Source of the DNA: Aphidius gifuensis | Taxonomy: Eukaryota; Arthropoda; Insecta; Hymenoptera; Braconidae | NCBI RefSeq assembly: GCF_014905175.1 | Contig: NC_057792.1 | Coordinates: forward strand, 15,630,963 to 15,694,962 | Direction of reading: 5' to 3' | DNA length: 64,000 nucleotides | Shown here: in pieces, positions 12,999 through 26,346 of the stretch | Position numbering within the stretch: position 1 is the first letter of the stretch | Layout of the letters: each line of letters opens with the position of its first letter | The notes under the pieces: model-generated | The model's input: only the letters and a program-made list of their open reading frames with translations | What the model was told of the DNA's origin: nothing | Databases searched by the model: none | Translations under genes and position numbers: made by a program

Positions 12999-13370
12999 AT
13001 GACCGCAAGCATTGTTACTGCTGACCACTCAGTGGCATCTAACAAAGGATATTCTAGCATCGTTAAATCTACACAGTGTTGCTTGACTCTTTCAATGTCT
13101 TCTATTGAAAATTCAACAGTTTCACAAAACCCTCATCTTGTCCATCCACAAAATTTGATTACTCGTGAAAATTTTTTGAAAGCAAAAAACCATAAAGATT
13201 ATTTGATTATTGTCAGTAATATTCGTAACTTTTATCATCCTCAGTGGAAACAAATTATTATTATTATTTTATTACAATTATTTACAGAACCCTTCATTAG
13301 TGTAATAATACTAATACTATTTTATCAGCTTTGTTTGAGAATTAATCTTTCGTTAAAATTACAAAAGTAG
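12999..13370 (+). CDS. Hypothetical 123-residue open frame in the large intron
   Basis: ATG-initiated frame of 123 codons on the strand opposite the host gene. The N-terminal two-thirds is Ser/Thr/His/Asn-rich (MTASIVTADHSVASNKGYSS onward) and the C-terminal third is hydrophobic (IIIIILLQLF and SVIILILFYQLCL), which could form membrane segments. Frames this long are rare by chance at this A+T, but one per window is not impossible. There is no recognised domain, no evident promoter, and only weak bias of G+C toward first and second codon positions. Treat as unproven. Confidence 0.18.
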   Translation: MTASIVTADHSVASNKGYSSIVKSTQCCLTLSMSSIENSTVSQNPHLVHPQNLITRENFLKAKNHKDYLIIVSNIRNFYHPQWKQIIIIILLQLFTEPFISVIILILFYQLCLRINLSLKLQK

Positions 13371-14198
13371 TAAATTATATTACACCCGAGAATGGTCTTG
13401 GATAAAAATTGAATTTACTCAAGAGATATATACAAAGTTGAATCTCTATGAAATACTTTTTATATCTCAAATTTTCTGGTTTACTTGGTATCTTTCTATA
13501 CAACATATTGTAATAATAATAATAATAAATAAATGAATAAAATAAAAATACAAATGAAAATTCAAAAGTAAGCGCTTGAGTTGGTTGAATGAGCGCATAG
13601 AAAATCGGTGAGTACCGAAGCCCAACACCAATATATATATACTATCTTTTTTCCCGCGGGAAACAGAGAATACTCCTTTCACCACTAGTATATAAAATGA
13701 AACTTCTATATGTATAAAAAAGTTTTCGTGAGGCAGAGGATCTTTTTCTACGTCTCATCCAATTCTACCACCATTTGTCGATGCATCCCTCGAGAATAAA
13801 ATACGCTGAGAATAAATATATATATTCTAAAAAGTAAAAAAAAATATAAAAAAAATATATTATCATAAAAAGATACAGCTCCTCAATGCTCAGTAATAAT
13901 AATTGGCATACTTGTAAAGAAAAAATTTGTATACTTTTCAATAGTTATAGATTAGAAAAAGAAAAAAAAAAAACAAATCCATATGAAACATGAATTTAGA
14001 ACGTTCAATATGGACAAGAAAAAAAAATCTTTGTTAATTAAAATAAATGAAAATAAAATTTACAATGGTTTAAAAATGATTGAGAATTATTTTAGCAATT
14101 AAATTAAATTTTTTCATGAGTTTAAATTGATATTGGAAACATCTTAAATCCTAGTTAAAATCGATAAATATATTTTTTGATTAGGAATAACCGAACAT

Positions 14199-14222
14199 GT
14201 GTAGCCCACATGTGGCTACATT
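14199..14222. repeat. Small palindrome
   Basis: TGTAGCC-CACATGT-GGCTACA gives a perfect 7-bp stem with a 7-nt loop in locally G+C-richer sequence. Function unknown; possibly chance. Confidence 0.4.
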
Positions 14223-14290
14223 GGTTCAACTTTGAATGAAAATTGCCATCATTATTTTCCCCACCTCTCCAACAAAATTGACAATATCCA

Positions 14291-14311
14291 TGTGTGTGTG
14301 TGTGTGTGTGT
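14291..14311. repeat. (TG)n microsatellite
   Basis: About ten uninterrupted TG units in the large intron. A second, shorter TG run is at 15197-15211 and a brief one near 16615-16627. Confidence 0.95.
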
Positions 14312-14934
14312 AGAATTTAAGCAACATTGTCGTACAGCTGTATATACTTGGTATGTTTACAAATTGAATATCTCTAGTTGAAACTCAACCAAAACGATTG
14401 GATATAAAATAGAGATAAAATGAATACAATTTTAGTGTGTAAAACAGAGAAAGACAAAATTCACTGTTTCCGTCAAACTGACCTAAATTGAAGCGTTCAA
14501 ACTACACATGGATAGACCAGGTAATATCGTATTTCAAGTGAGGACATGGAATTGAAAGCAAAATATTTTTAAATCTATCAAATTCGCAAATAGTTACGTT
14601 ATCAAATATACATTTTTGAATAAAGAGACAAAACCACAAAACTATTCCTATACCATTAATAATACCACACGCTAAATTTTATGATATAGATACATGAATA
14701 CATGTATATATTCAATATAGCATATCAAACTGTAAATTCAAAATATACCAAACGGGATTAGTAGACTACTCATACATCAAATCTCGGGTATATTTTGGTT
14801 GGTTGGTGAATCAGTTGAGGATATGAGGTTTATCGGTAAATTCATCGATTCATGGATCAAGCTAAACTACCTATATAATCATCAAGCATAGAAGATATAT
14901 ATATAAAATAGTTTTGTAGAATGAGGTAATGTTA

Positions 14935-14960
14935 GGGGAAAGAGAAGAGAAGAGAAGAGT
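14935..14960. repeat. (AGAGA)n purine-rich simple repeat
   Basis: Imperfect GAGAA/GAAGA units giving a short all-purine tract on the plus strand, unusual among the A/T repeats of this window. Confidence 0.8.
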
Positions 14961-16860
14961 GAATTGTTAGATAACGTTGCTACTACTAAAGAGACGAATG
15001 AAAACGACTATTTCACATACGTGCTATCAGAATTCTGCAGTGCAGCTGGCGCACGTGGCTCATAGACTGTTATGCGGATAGAAGGATGTAATTTTAGGAC
15101 AGATAGATAAAGGTGGAGAAATAAATGATGAGCAAAAGAAGGATATACTATAATTTTTATGGTCAAAATAACATGGAAAATATAGATAACTTTGTTTGTG
15201 TGTGTGTGTGAGTGGTTGTCTCTATATGCATGGCTGGTACCACAAGGTATAATGATGAATATTACTGATGATGTTTCAAATGGTCATACACATATTTACA
15301 TCTACAATGTGCCATTAGTAATAAACTTGTAGTAGAAGCAAAATTATACTAGCCACTAACTCAAATGCCACTAATTCATTTGTGACTATCTAAAATCATT
15401 CAATCCTTAAATGATATAATTGTTGTATATTGAATATGATAATAATATTATTAAATAAATTTTACAACACAAATTTCAATTAATTAAATTTAAAAATTAA
15501 GCAATTAATTTAATTACAATATAATATTTTTTGGTTTTTTTAAACATTAAAATATGTTTTGTTATTTTTTGAATATAAAAATGATTTTTATTTATATCAT
15601 CGATTTTGATTATTCAAGCACAATTATGTAACACCTGTGTATAATATCAAAATATGTAATTTAACTGAAATATATAATAGTATTATTGTAATGTACACAC
15701 GATGAATTCTTGTGTGAACGATTTACGTTACGCAAGCTCGCCATTTCCTGTCGTCACTTGCGCATCGTTGATTCAAGTAAATATCAAACTGTGTTACTGT
15801 ATCATAACTATATGTATATATATTTATTACAACACTCACTGATACCATAGTACCGTCAATTCATCATAATATCACACGTCTATCTATATACAACAGTAAT
15901 ATCCAAGTGCCAGCTGTTCCAACCTTACCATTTCAACAATTTCACCAAGATTTTGTAATTAACGTTGAAATTATATTTTTATTTAATAAACATTTTATTT
16001 ATTTTCATATTAAAATGTCATTTATTTAATTTATATAATTAATTTATTAAATTTTCAACAAGTAGATTTTCAAAATTATACATTTAATTTAAAAAATAGT
16101 TTTATATTTTTTTAATATAAAAATAAAAAAATAATATATAAAATTATGAGTATAAAATTTATTGATATATGTGACATATTTTTATCTATGACTGTATGAA
16201 ATATTCACGCTTGATTTTATGGTACATATATCAATACTATAACATGGATAAAGTAATATGTAACTTGAGATGGCTTTTTCATCGTCGTATCCTTGAAAAG
16301 AGAAGAGAAAAAAAAAAATATTCTGACAACAAGATAGTTGACTATTTGTACCATCGTATTTTCATGGTATAAATATTTCAAGTTATATTTCTATGTGTCG
16401 TATCACATTACAAAGTGACGCATCGATAAGCCGTTGAAAAGGCAAAGTATATATTAACAAAACCTACATGTAGCTTGTAATAATTTTTCAAAAAATAAAA
16501 AAAAAAAATAGCGTGCGCAATCCAATTTGCCCGTAAATAACTAAATCGATCGTATATGGTATTTTTTTTTTTTCTAAAGTCGTTTCACGTGATCGTCTTA
16601 ACGTTGGTCTTGGTATGTGTGTGTGTATATCGTTTCCCGTCACGTATGCATGTTCCTTTTCATTCGTCTTGAAAATCGACAGTCTGCACAATCGTGTTAC
16701 TCAATACGGAAAGTGGAATATGGTAAAAGGACACAGTGGATAAAAAGATATAAAAATATATTCACAAGATCCTTCAAATATATAATGGTAAAAAGTAAAT
16801 AAATAATATCTAAAGTATTTTTTTATTTTTATATAATGAATAATGTACACTTCAGTATAT

Positions 16861-16882
16861 TTATTTATTTATTTATTTATTT
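16861..16882. repeat. (TTTA)n tetranucleotide repeat
   Basis: Five or more consecutive TTTA units. Similar AAAT/TAAA runs recur through the window. Confidence 0.9.
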
Positions 16883-19800
16883 GGTTTACTAGTAACGTAA
16901 ATAAATATTTATCTATTTTAAAAATTTCTATTCGACCTCTTGGTCCATTGTCAAGTTTAGACACTAACGAATTGTTCAAACTTAAACCACGTACATTCAA
17001 TTTTTCACTGGCATACCATCACTTTGTACACACACCAGTAAAACTTATTTATTTATTTTTATTTTTTTTGCTTTTTTTTTTTTATATTTTCAGTATCGAA
17101 CATCACTTGGCGCGGTAATTCTTCGTTTTCTATCTTTAAAACTGTTGTGTATTTTTATTTTTTAAATTTATTTTTCTTCACTTGTAAACCTTTTGAAACA
17201 ACAAACACAAAAGCCATAAGATGCTAAGACTTAAACGTTCACCATTTAAAGTATATATCTTGTTTTTTTTTTTCTCATTTCTTTTAGAAATTCAATTACC
17301 CAGATGACAAACAATACAACAAAGTATAACTCCCAAGCAGTTAAGTACCTATCAGTAAAAATTTTAATCTTCAAACAAAAATAATAAAAAACAAAAAGAA
17401 AAAAACAACTTCTATTATGAATTTGTTAGAATAGTTTTTTTTTTTGTATAAATAATTAAGTGTAAATTTGAAGTTAATCTATAGTTAAATTTCTCTTTAG
17501 CAAGTACATTGTGAAACAATTGGTTGATACCAATATGTGTATCAAATTATCGACAATATAAATGCCACAACATAAACTGGAGCATCTAAATTTTCGATTT
17601 ATTAATTTGCAATTAATACGAGACTTTTAGTATATACTAATAAATAATAAAAGCAATTGTTACATGGATGACTAATCAATTTTTATATTTATACAATCGT
17701 TTTTAATTATTATTAAGGATTAAATCCTCAAACCAAGAATGAAGATTGTAAACGTCACTGTGTAAAAGTGGTTTATACAAACAAGGATTCAAGTATATAT
17801 GTCAGTAATAAAGACCATGGGAATTCAATGAGTATGTTTTGCATGAGAGATAACACAAATGTGCACAAATAAACATGTTGTCCGTCACTCTGTATTATTT
17901 TCGTTGTTGTAATAAATTTATAAAATATATAATTGTTAAAATTAAGAAAAGCGTATTAAATTATTTTGTGATGGATATTTGTCTTATTAAAATAAATAAA
18001 TAGTTAAAATAATAATAAAATTTGTTTTGTGCTTTTGTTTGTGAATATGTTTGATCTCAGAAAATTTGTATCTAAGCTTTTGAATAATTGTATATTGTTT
18101 GAATTAACCCACTGTTGAAATGCATTCATAAGCGATTAAGCTAAAATAGAGAATAGAGGTTGGTTAGATTAATTGAGAGGGATGAAAAATAACACCATAT
18201 GTTTGCTTCAAATTGAATATAACGTTGACGGATATGACAATGCATAATGTATCATGTATATTATGTTAAATTAAATTATAAATTATTATTATTTTATAAA
18301 TAATTAAATTATAATTTTATTTTTCATTCTAAATTGGAATATTTTTATTTAAATATATTAGAATTATTTAACAAAAATTTTTGTAAATATTTTTTTACTA
18401 TTTAATGATATTTAATTATATTAAAAATGTCATTTACATTTAAAAGTAATCAAGAATTTTTTTTTAAATAAAATACAAACAATTCTTTATTTTGTTTTTC
18501 AATTAAAACGCAAATGAGTCAGTTGGGGTTGAAATGATATATTAAAATAATTAAATTCGTTAATAATAATAGTTATTTTATTTATGGAAATTATGTGAAA
18601 TAATTAACTTAATATTGAAGTTAAAGATTATTTTCACTGCACCAAAATTAATGAAAAAAAAAAAAAACACAATTTTATGTTTAAAGAGAGCATCGGGCCA
18701 ATTGAAACGAAATTGGGTCACACTGGTTGGAGCTGAAACTGTTTAAAAAAAAAGAAAAAATTTAAACCCCCCATTTCCAGCATCTTGCTCGTTATAAGAA
18801 TCTACTTGGCAATGAAAATGAAATATGAAAAAAAAGAGAAAAAAAAAAACGATGCATGTTTCCTAATTTTTTACTACTTTTTTTTTCTTGTTTCTGAACT
18901 GAAATTCAGTTTGAAATTTAATTTAATATTTTGTTATTTTTAATAAAAATCAAGACACACTAAATAGCCAACTGTATTCTCATTTTTTTTTGGAGTAAAA
19001 AAATATAATTTTCTCACAATTGTATTCGAAAAAAATTATAAAAATATTAAAAATAAAAAACAATAATAAATAATACCAACTTTAAAAACTCTACAGTTAA
19101 TTTTTCAATATTTTTTTTTGAATATTAACTCATGATCAAAGATGTGAGTGCATTTAAAATCAGTGACCCTCGTGTAACTTATTTGGCATTACAATAATAG
19201 ATAATGGATAGCAGAAAAAATTCACTGATTCGTAAACCATTGATAATCACATGACCTTCACATCGAAAAAGAAAAATTGAAAACCTGACATTATTAATTT
19301 TTTTTTTATATAACAATTTTTCAATGGTTCTTGTCAGTTACGAGAAAAATAAAAAATGTCAAGTCGATAACACTTAACCAGGATGCAATCGACATGTTAA
19401 AAAAAATATCAAAGGCCCTGTAAAGTTAATCGATAAAATAACAAACTATTTTTAGTAAAAATTATGTGATAGATAAAAAAAATATATTTGTATTTGGGTC
19501 ATGTTTATTTTTAAATAATCCAAGTAGATGCAAAATTTAATTAACGCCCTTAATTTATACTGGATGATATGATTTATCGAATAAAAAAAAATGTTATAAA
19601 AAAAAATAGGTTAAAAATTGAATAACCATTTGACGTGGATCTTTTGTTGTTTTTTAGTTGAAAAATTGTAAGTATAATAATACGAGTCTTTGAACAATGT
19701 TAGACATCGATGTCAAAGACAATACACATTGTACATAATAAATTTTCTCATTTTAGTTACAGACAAGTTGAACGAATTCAATGGGTTAGAACACATCTGC

Positions 19801-22256
19801 ATGAAAGTGTTATATATTCATTTGTGTATTTTTATCACGTACTAGACATCTCGATATCCGTTTTACAAACAACATGAAATAACTTTGAATACAAGAAAAA
19901 TATAAATAGATTACATTAAAAATAAATAAAAAAAAATTTAATAATATTCAAGATATAGATTTCAAAATAAAAATGGTACTCGACAGATATTATTTTGCTA
20001 TAATTAAATGTATAATAAAATTGAAATGACATGATTAACAAATGAACTACATAATTTTTTCGAGCAAAAAAAATTATTTAAATAGGCACTAAATCTAAAA
20101 TTCTTTAAATATAATAAAATATTTATAAACACAACATAAATAATTAATTTAAGTTATTAATTTCTCATAATTTTTATTTAAAATTTATAAATGAATAAAT
20201 AAAATATCAGAGACAAGTAAATCAATGAATAAATTTACTTAATTTACTTATTAATTTAAATGAAAAGAAAAAAAAAATGAATAAAAAGCAAAAAAATTTG
20301 ACTGTAAATTGAATTAAAAATTAATTTAATTACAGTAAAATTAAAATCATACAAATGAATTTCGAAAGGTAATTTTAATATTGGGTATTTGTTAAATATA
20401 TATGATATAAGAAGATAAAAAAAAAAAAATAAAGAAATTGACACACAGATTTATTTTTATGTTCAAGAATAATATTCACTGAAAATATTGTGTTTTATTG
20501 ATTTTTTTTTTTCAAATTGAAAAAGGTGAAAATACATATTTTAAAGATAAAAGTAAATATTTCAGTGAAAATAAATATAAAATATAAAAATTGATCGTCA
20601 GATTTATATCTCTTGGGGCATAAAAATATACAACATTGTACGAAAAAAAAAAAAAAAAAAGAGACAGTGTCAGTTTGTTGAAGCATAATATCAGTGTGAT
20701 CACGTGATAAAACTCAAATTCAAATAAATCCATGTGTTTGTCATATTATTTTGTGCTCAAATAACACCAGCACTCATTTACCCTATTTTTATTTTTTTTT
20801 TTTTTGTTTAGATTATTATTTTTTTCATTTTTTATTAATAGAAAAATTAAACAAAAATTAAAATTATAAATTTCAAAAAATATACTAACAATTTATACGA
20901 AATTTTTGTATTCTAATTTTTTTTCTTTTTCGATCATACGTCACTCTGAATTATTTAAAAATATGAAAAATAAAAATATAAAAAATTGACCTGTCTTTTT
21001 TTTCATATAAAATTTATATTAAAATTTTTTTTCTTTAAATATCTCAACTATTTTGAAAATAAAAACACTGTATATTTAAGAAAAAAAACTATTATTAATT
21101 TGAATTGACTTGTTAAATCGTTAAAACAAAAATAAAAAAAATTCATAAAATTTAATTTAACAAACTTCTGATTACCGATCATTTATTTTTTTTTTTGTTT
21201 AATTAAAAAATTGATGATAAAACCCGTAGGCACTTTCATTGTTTTCGACGTATGTCATTCATTTGAAAATGTATTATTTGAACTTTTAATCATATATTTG
21301 TTGAATAAAATAAAAATATTAAAAAATAAATAAAAATTCATCATTTGAACAATTATTTTATGAGTTTAAAATATCAAATTTAATTTTGAACATTTATCTT
21401 TTTATTATATCAATTTTTTATTTATTTTTTTTTTTACTTTTGAAAGTCTTATCTTGGCTGATATCCAGGAATTAAAGCTTTTAACGTATTCGCAATACTT
21501 TTAAAACTTATTTTTCTTGTCGACATACAAACTTTGAATTTCTTTGGTTGAATGAGAATAGTTCAAGTGGCAAAAGTCAGCATTTTAAAACCACGATCAT
21601 GAAATTTTGAATTTTCACACGGTTTAAAGTTATTGTGGTTATGTATTACTAGACGTAAAATTTTTTATTAGATCTTTAATACAGAGTAAAAGAAAAACTA
21701 AGTGTGTATGTTAAGTGTGAAAATATAAAAATTAAATTTCACCTTTTACATTTAAAAATAGTATGACTATAATTTTTTCATTCTATATTTTTAAATATTA
21801 CATTTTTAATTTTTGTTATATTTAGAAAAATAAAAAATGATAAATGAAATACTTTTTTTTTATAGCCCATCAAAATCACATGCATAAAAAAACATCTGAA
21901 TTCACTTTGAGGCTTTGAGTTTATTTATATTTTAAAAAATCATTCTGTAATTAAAGCCAAATATAAATTTTTGTAAAATAAATTTTACCTACTTCAATTT
22001 TTTTTATGTCAATCATTTTGATTTTCAATTTTAAAATTATTTTTAATTATTACAGATTGATTTTAAATTAGTTCTTTTTTTAATTTTTAAATATATAAAT
22101 ATTTTTATATCATTGATTGAAAATTAAAAATAATTAATTATCCATTTTATAGATTAGATGAATTTTATTTATAAGAAAATAATTTTATTATTTTTTTATT
22201 GATCAATTCATTTAACTTTATGGCTGATAATATATTATATCTAAAAAGTACATTGC

Positions 22257-22520
22257 ACAGTAAAAATAATTGAAAATTTCAAAGAGAAGAAATTAATCAA
22301 TTATCAACTAACTCAATTTTTATAATTAATTTAGAAATATTTTCGGCAAATAAAATATTTAATAAATGAATGAATAAATAAGTTGGTATAAATAAATAAA
22401 TACTGGCAACCAATAAAATATAAAACTTTAAAAATTGAAATAGTAAATAAAGTTTTTCTTTGTAAAAAAAAAATTTCCAAGTGTCACAGGTGTCACAGTA
22501 AAAATAAGAGTTGAAATTGT
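22257..22520 (+). repeat. A+T-rich dispersed repeat, copy 1
   Basis: Starts with ACAGTAAAAATAATTGAAAA and ends with a similar CACAGTAAAAATAAGAGTTG, so both ends carry a related short sequence. Shared landmarks with 25951-26180, in the same order: a TTCAAAGAGA segment, an ATAATTAATT segment, GCAAATAAA, AAATAAATAAATACTG and CCAAGTGT. The level of match is well above what A/T richness alone gives, because the landmarks contain G and C and keep their order. Confidence 0.55.
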
Positions 22521-25500
22521 GATAATTGAATTAAAATTTAAAAAATGAAATACACAAAAGAAATAAAAGATAGAAGCATAAAAGTAGAATTATTAAAATT
22601 CATATTCAAATAACAGCGTCACTTTAAAAATCATCAAAAAAACATATTCATAAATCATAAATAAAAATAAAAAACGAGCAACTATATTTGTATGTAATTT
22701 ATAAATATTCATATCACGAAAACCACTGTAATACATGTATCAAAAATCTTATTTTGATTACACTTGTTTTTGAAATGTTTTAGGTAACATTATAGTTAAA
22801 TAAAAAATAAATCCAATAACAAGTTGACATGAATTTCAACACTTCCATATCTCAAGGGTCACAAAAATCATTTGCTCCATATTTACCCTAAATCCCAGTG
22901 GTTTTTAAAGACTCATAAATGTGTGTTAAAAAAATGTTTAAAATATAAAATAGATATATTAAAATATGTTATATATTTAAACACTAAATATGTATGATGT
23001 AAAAGTCAAGTGAGAGAAAGACAAAAATTCAAAAAATAAAAAAAAGATCTGTACATAAAAAAATGAGACAAAAAAGTAGTAAAGGAAGAAAACAGGTACC
23101 AAGAAGAAAGTAAAGAGTAAATTTGTAGAAAAAAAAAAAAAATATACACATATAAATAGAAGAAATGATCTCAAGTCATGGATGAACAAGGTATTGTAGA
23201 TTTAAATCGTGTCTTATCACGCGAAAGATGTTGCCTCAAGCAAATCAAAACTTGTCTCTTTAAGATGAATCTAAGAGTGCTTTTAAAATTTCATATATAT
23301 ACAAAATACTAAAAATCAAACTAGATTTCTTTGATAGTGTGTTTTTTTCCATATAAATATATAAAAATATATACAGTGTAAATTTGTTGGCTTGCTATCC
23401 AGCTAGAAATACCTGCTTCAACGATCCGCATCAAGACTGGCCTGTCTTTTTTTTTTTTCATTTTCATTTTCTATCTTTTACTCTCTTTCTCTCTTGGTTT
23501 ATACCCTCTCATCATTCTCCCTGGTATACACTGCATTGCAGTAGTAAATTCACCTTCATTGCCTGAGGTGGCAACTATTTTTTTTTTATTTATTTTTTAT
23601 TTTTATTCACTTGTTTCGTAAAACTCGACACATGTGATGTATTAAATATCAACGAATACATAAGATAATTAATTTTTAAAATAAATATTATACAAATATG
23701 GATAAAAAAAAATTAATTAACGTCAGTTGATATATTTTCTTTGACGTTATTATAAATTGAATATATCAACTTATTATTATTATTATTTTTTCTATCAGCT
23801 TATGGATTTTAATAATAAAAAAAAATTGCGGTAATAATTATTTGAATCAACAATAAATGAGATAAAAAATTATGTAGGTTGAAATTAGAATTATAATTCA
23901 ATAATTTTAATAATTTTACAATTAAATTCAAATGTCAAAAATTTTTTAATATAAAGTACAAATACTTGAGTACAAATTGTATTCTATATTTATCTATGAG
24001 AAGAAAATTAGGTCAACATGAATAACATGTAGCTGATTTATTGACCAATATATAATGACTATTATTAAGTAAATTTTCCAATTACTCGATAAAATGAATG
24101 GAGCACAAAATTAGAGTGACTTGATTGAACAATTAGCAGTGTATTTATACTGTCCCTATTATTTTGATAAAATAAGCAAACTTATCAGCGCTAATCTCAC
24201 CGGATAATCATCGAAATCAACAATTAGAATTTCAAATATAAACAAAAAAAATACATGATGATGCTATCTTTTATTTATCTACCCAATTTTCTTGACATAC
24301 ATATTTAAATTTTGTATTCTCGTTTTATTACTGTAGACGTATTATCCTATATCACAAAATACACAACAACTTTTTATCTCAGTGTTTTTCACGATTTGTG
24401 ATGCATATATTGTCAAGTCAATATATGCAGACTGTTCTAAGGAAAAGTAAGTGTCATCGTGTTTTTTTAACTTGAGAAAAAAAAGTAAAACTCTAAAGAA
24501 AAAAGACACATCTCTCTTACTCGCTTTTTTTTTTTTTTCTTAAATAAAAAAAAATAACGATGAAGGAAAAAAGAGACGGTGACATATTTTTCAGAGCGGT
24601 GTGTCAGGCCCGTGGCAATTTCGCGACGCTTTTTTTATTTTTTAAGATTTATGTTTAGTACACGACGAAATTCTACTACCCTTATTTCGAAGACACGCGT
24701 TTTTTTTTCATACGGTAAAGCAAAAATAAATATAAATAATAAGAAAATACGATGTAAGATGATAGCAAGAATGGTTTTCGTTGTTTACAATGACACTTAC
24801 ACTTTTTATAAATGTTTTTTTAATTTTTGTTTTTGTAAATAACACTTATTGTTGTGAAAATTAAATTAAAGCTGATATGGTAAACAAAAAAAAAACGAGT
24901 TAAATATAAGAAGAAAAAAAAAAGAAATTATATTAAATTAAATTAAAAAATAAAAAGTTAATTAATTAATATAATTTTTGTTTTATCAGTGTCATTTAAA
25001 AGTTTATTTATCTATTAAATTATTTTATGTATTTATGGTTTTTCTTTTTAAAATAAATTTTTTTTTGTCACAAGTGTGTTGGAAAATCTGAAACTATCTT
25101 TTTGACTATATACACAACTACCACTCAGCAAAACTTATTTCTTCGTCTCCTTCGTAACTCTGTAATTGCATGTTTATCTGCCTAGCTTAATTACGTGTCC
25201 GCTTGTCCAGGTGCACGTGATAAATTTTACACCCAACGGAAGAACCATCCCATTGGACTTGGTGTTAGTCTATCCGATCAACTCCTACTCATTTACGCTA
25301 CCACGACAAACTGATAAATAAACTTATATGACTTGTAATTTTATCACAAATTAAAAATCACTATAATTATACGTTAAATTTTGATAATTTTCAAACTCAA
25401 ATTTTTCAACGTAATTATTATAAATTAAAATAAATTTGAAATTAAAAACTTGAGTTTGTTCTAATTTTTTCAAATTAAAAAAAGTCTAATATTTTGTTGA

Positions 25501-25950
25501 TAAAATATTATAAATATTGAAATTATTTGTATAATTCAAATCAGGGTAATTTACTGTACCAATTTAGTAGAGAAAATAAAAAATAAAAACGGTTATTGAT
25601 TTCCAATAAAGTTATCTAAATCTTATCTGGAGAAAAACGAGGTAGGATTTGATAAAGCCCGAAACGAGTATGGATGTAACGCGATCAAAGAAGGCTTCTT
25701 AAAGGTCATGAAGAATCCAAACCCAATTTTTGTTCAAGGACGATTGCAGGAAACGGATATATACCAATTTTTATAGAAGTATTATCAAATCGAAACCACT
25801 CAATTGTATAAATTTTTAAGTAGATTTTTTTATATCATTTAAAATTGATAAAAAAAAAAAAAAAAATCATCAATTACATTAATTTGATTTATTAAAATAT
25901 AAATAAATAAATTATGATTAATTTTTTCATCTATTTATTTAACCGTGTGT

Positions 25951-26180
25951 ACAGTAAAAAATAAAAATACTTGAAAACTTCAAAGAGATAAAACTATTAA
26001 ATTAATTGCTGACTAAAATTTAATGTTATTAAATTTTATAATTAATTGAAAAATATTGTAAGCAAATAAATAGAAAAATAATTCAATTCGCAAGAGAGAA
26101 ATAAATAAATACTGTCAATCAAGTTTGTCTGTAAAAAGAAGATTTTTCAAGTGTGACAGTAAAAAATAAGACTTGAAAAT
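25951..26180 (+). repeat. A+T-rich dispersed repeat, copy 2
   Basis: Collinear, diverged partner of 22257-22520, beginning ACAGTAAAAAATAAAAATAC and ending GACAGTAAAAAATAAGACTT. The GC-rich island 26201-26346 begins about 20 bp beyond its end. The related sequence at both ends suggests a tandem-type unit of about 210-240 bp or a terminal repeat. Confidence 0.55.
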
Positions 26181-26200
26181 AAAAATGGAGAAAAAAAAAA

Positions 26201-26346
26201 ATTGAGTCACACCGCACTGGCAGAAGGCACATGCCGGAAAGCCCACTGACTTCGCGGGATTTCCGGGTAAGCCAAGCCCACCGCTGCTTTCCGATCCCGC
26301 CCAAGCCCCGGATATCCGGTTTCCCATCGTAAAGCCCAACCATCTC
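26201..26346. repeat. GC-rich island, probable repeat remnant
   Basis: About 145 bp of well over 50% G+C between long A/T tracts, the sharpest composition change in the window. It contains AAGCCC or AAGCCA several times and CCGGAAAGC/CCGGATATCCGG-type words, suggesting a degenerate internal repeat. Minus-strand frames through it give Gly/Pro-rich peptides that I do not recognise, so I read it as a mobile or satellite-derived insertion rather than an exon. Confidence 0.5.
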
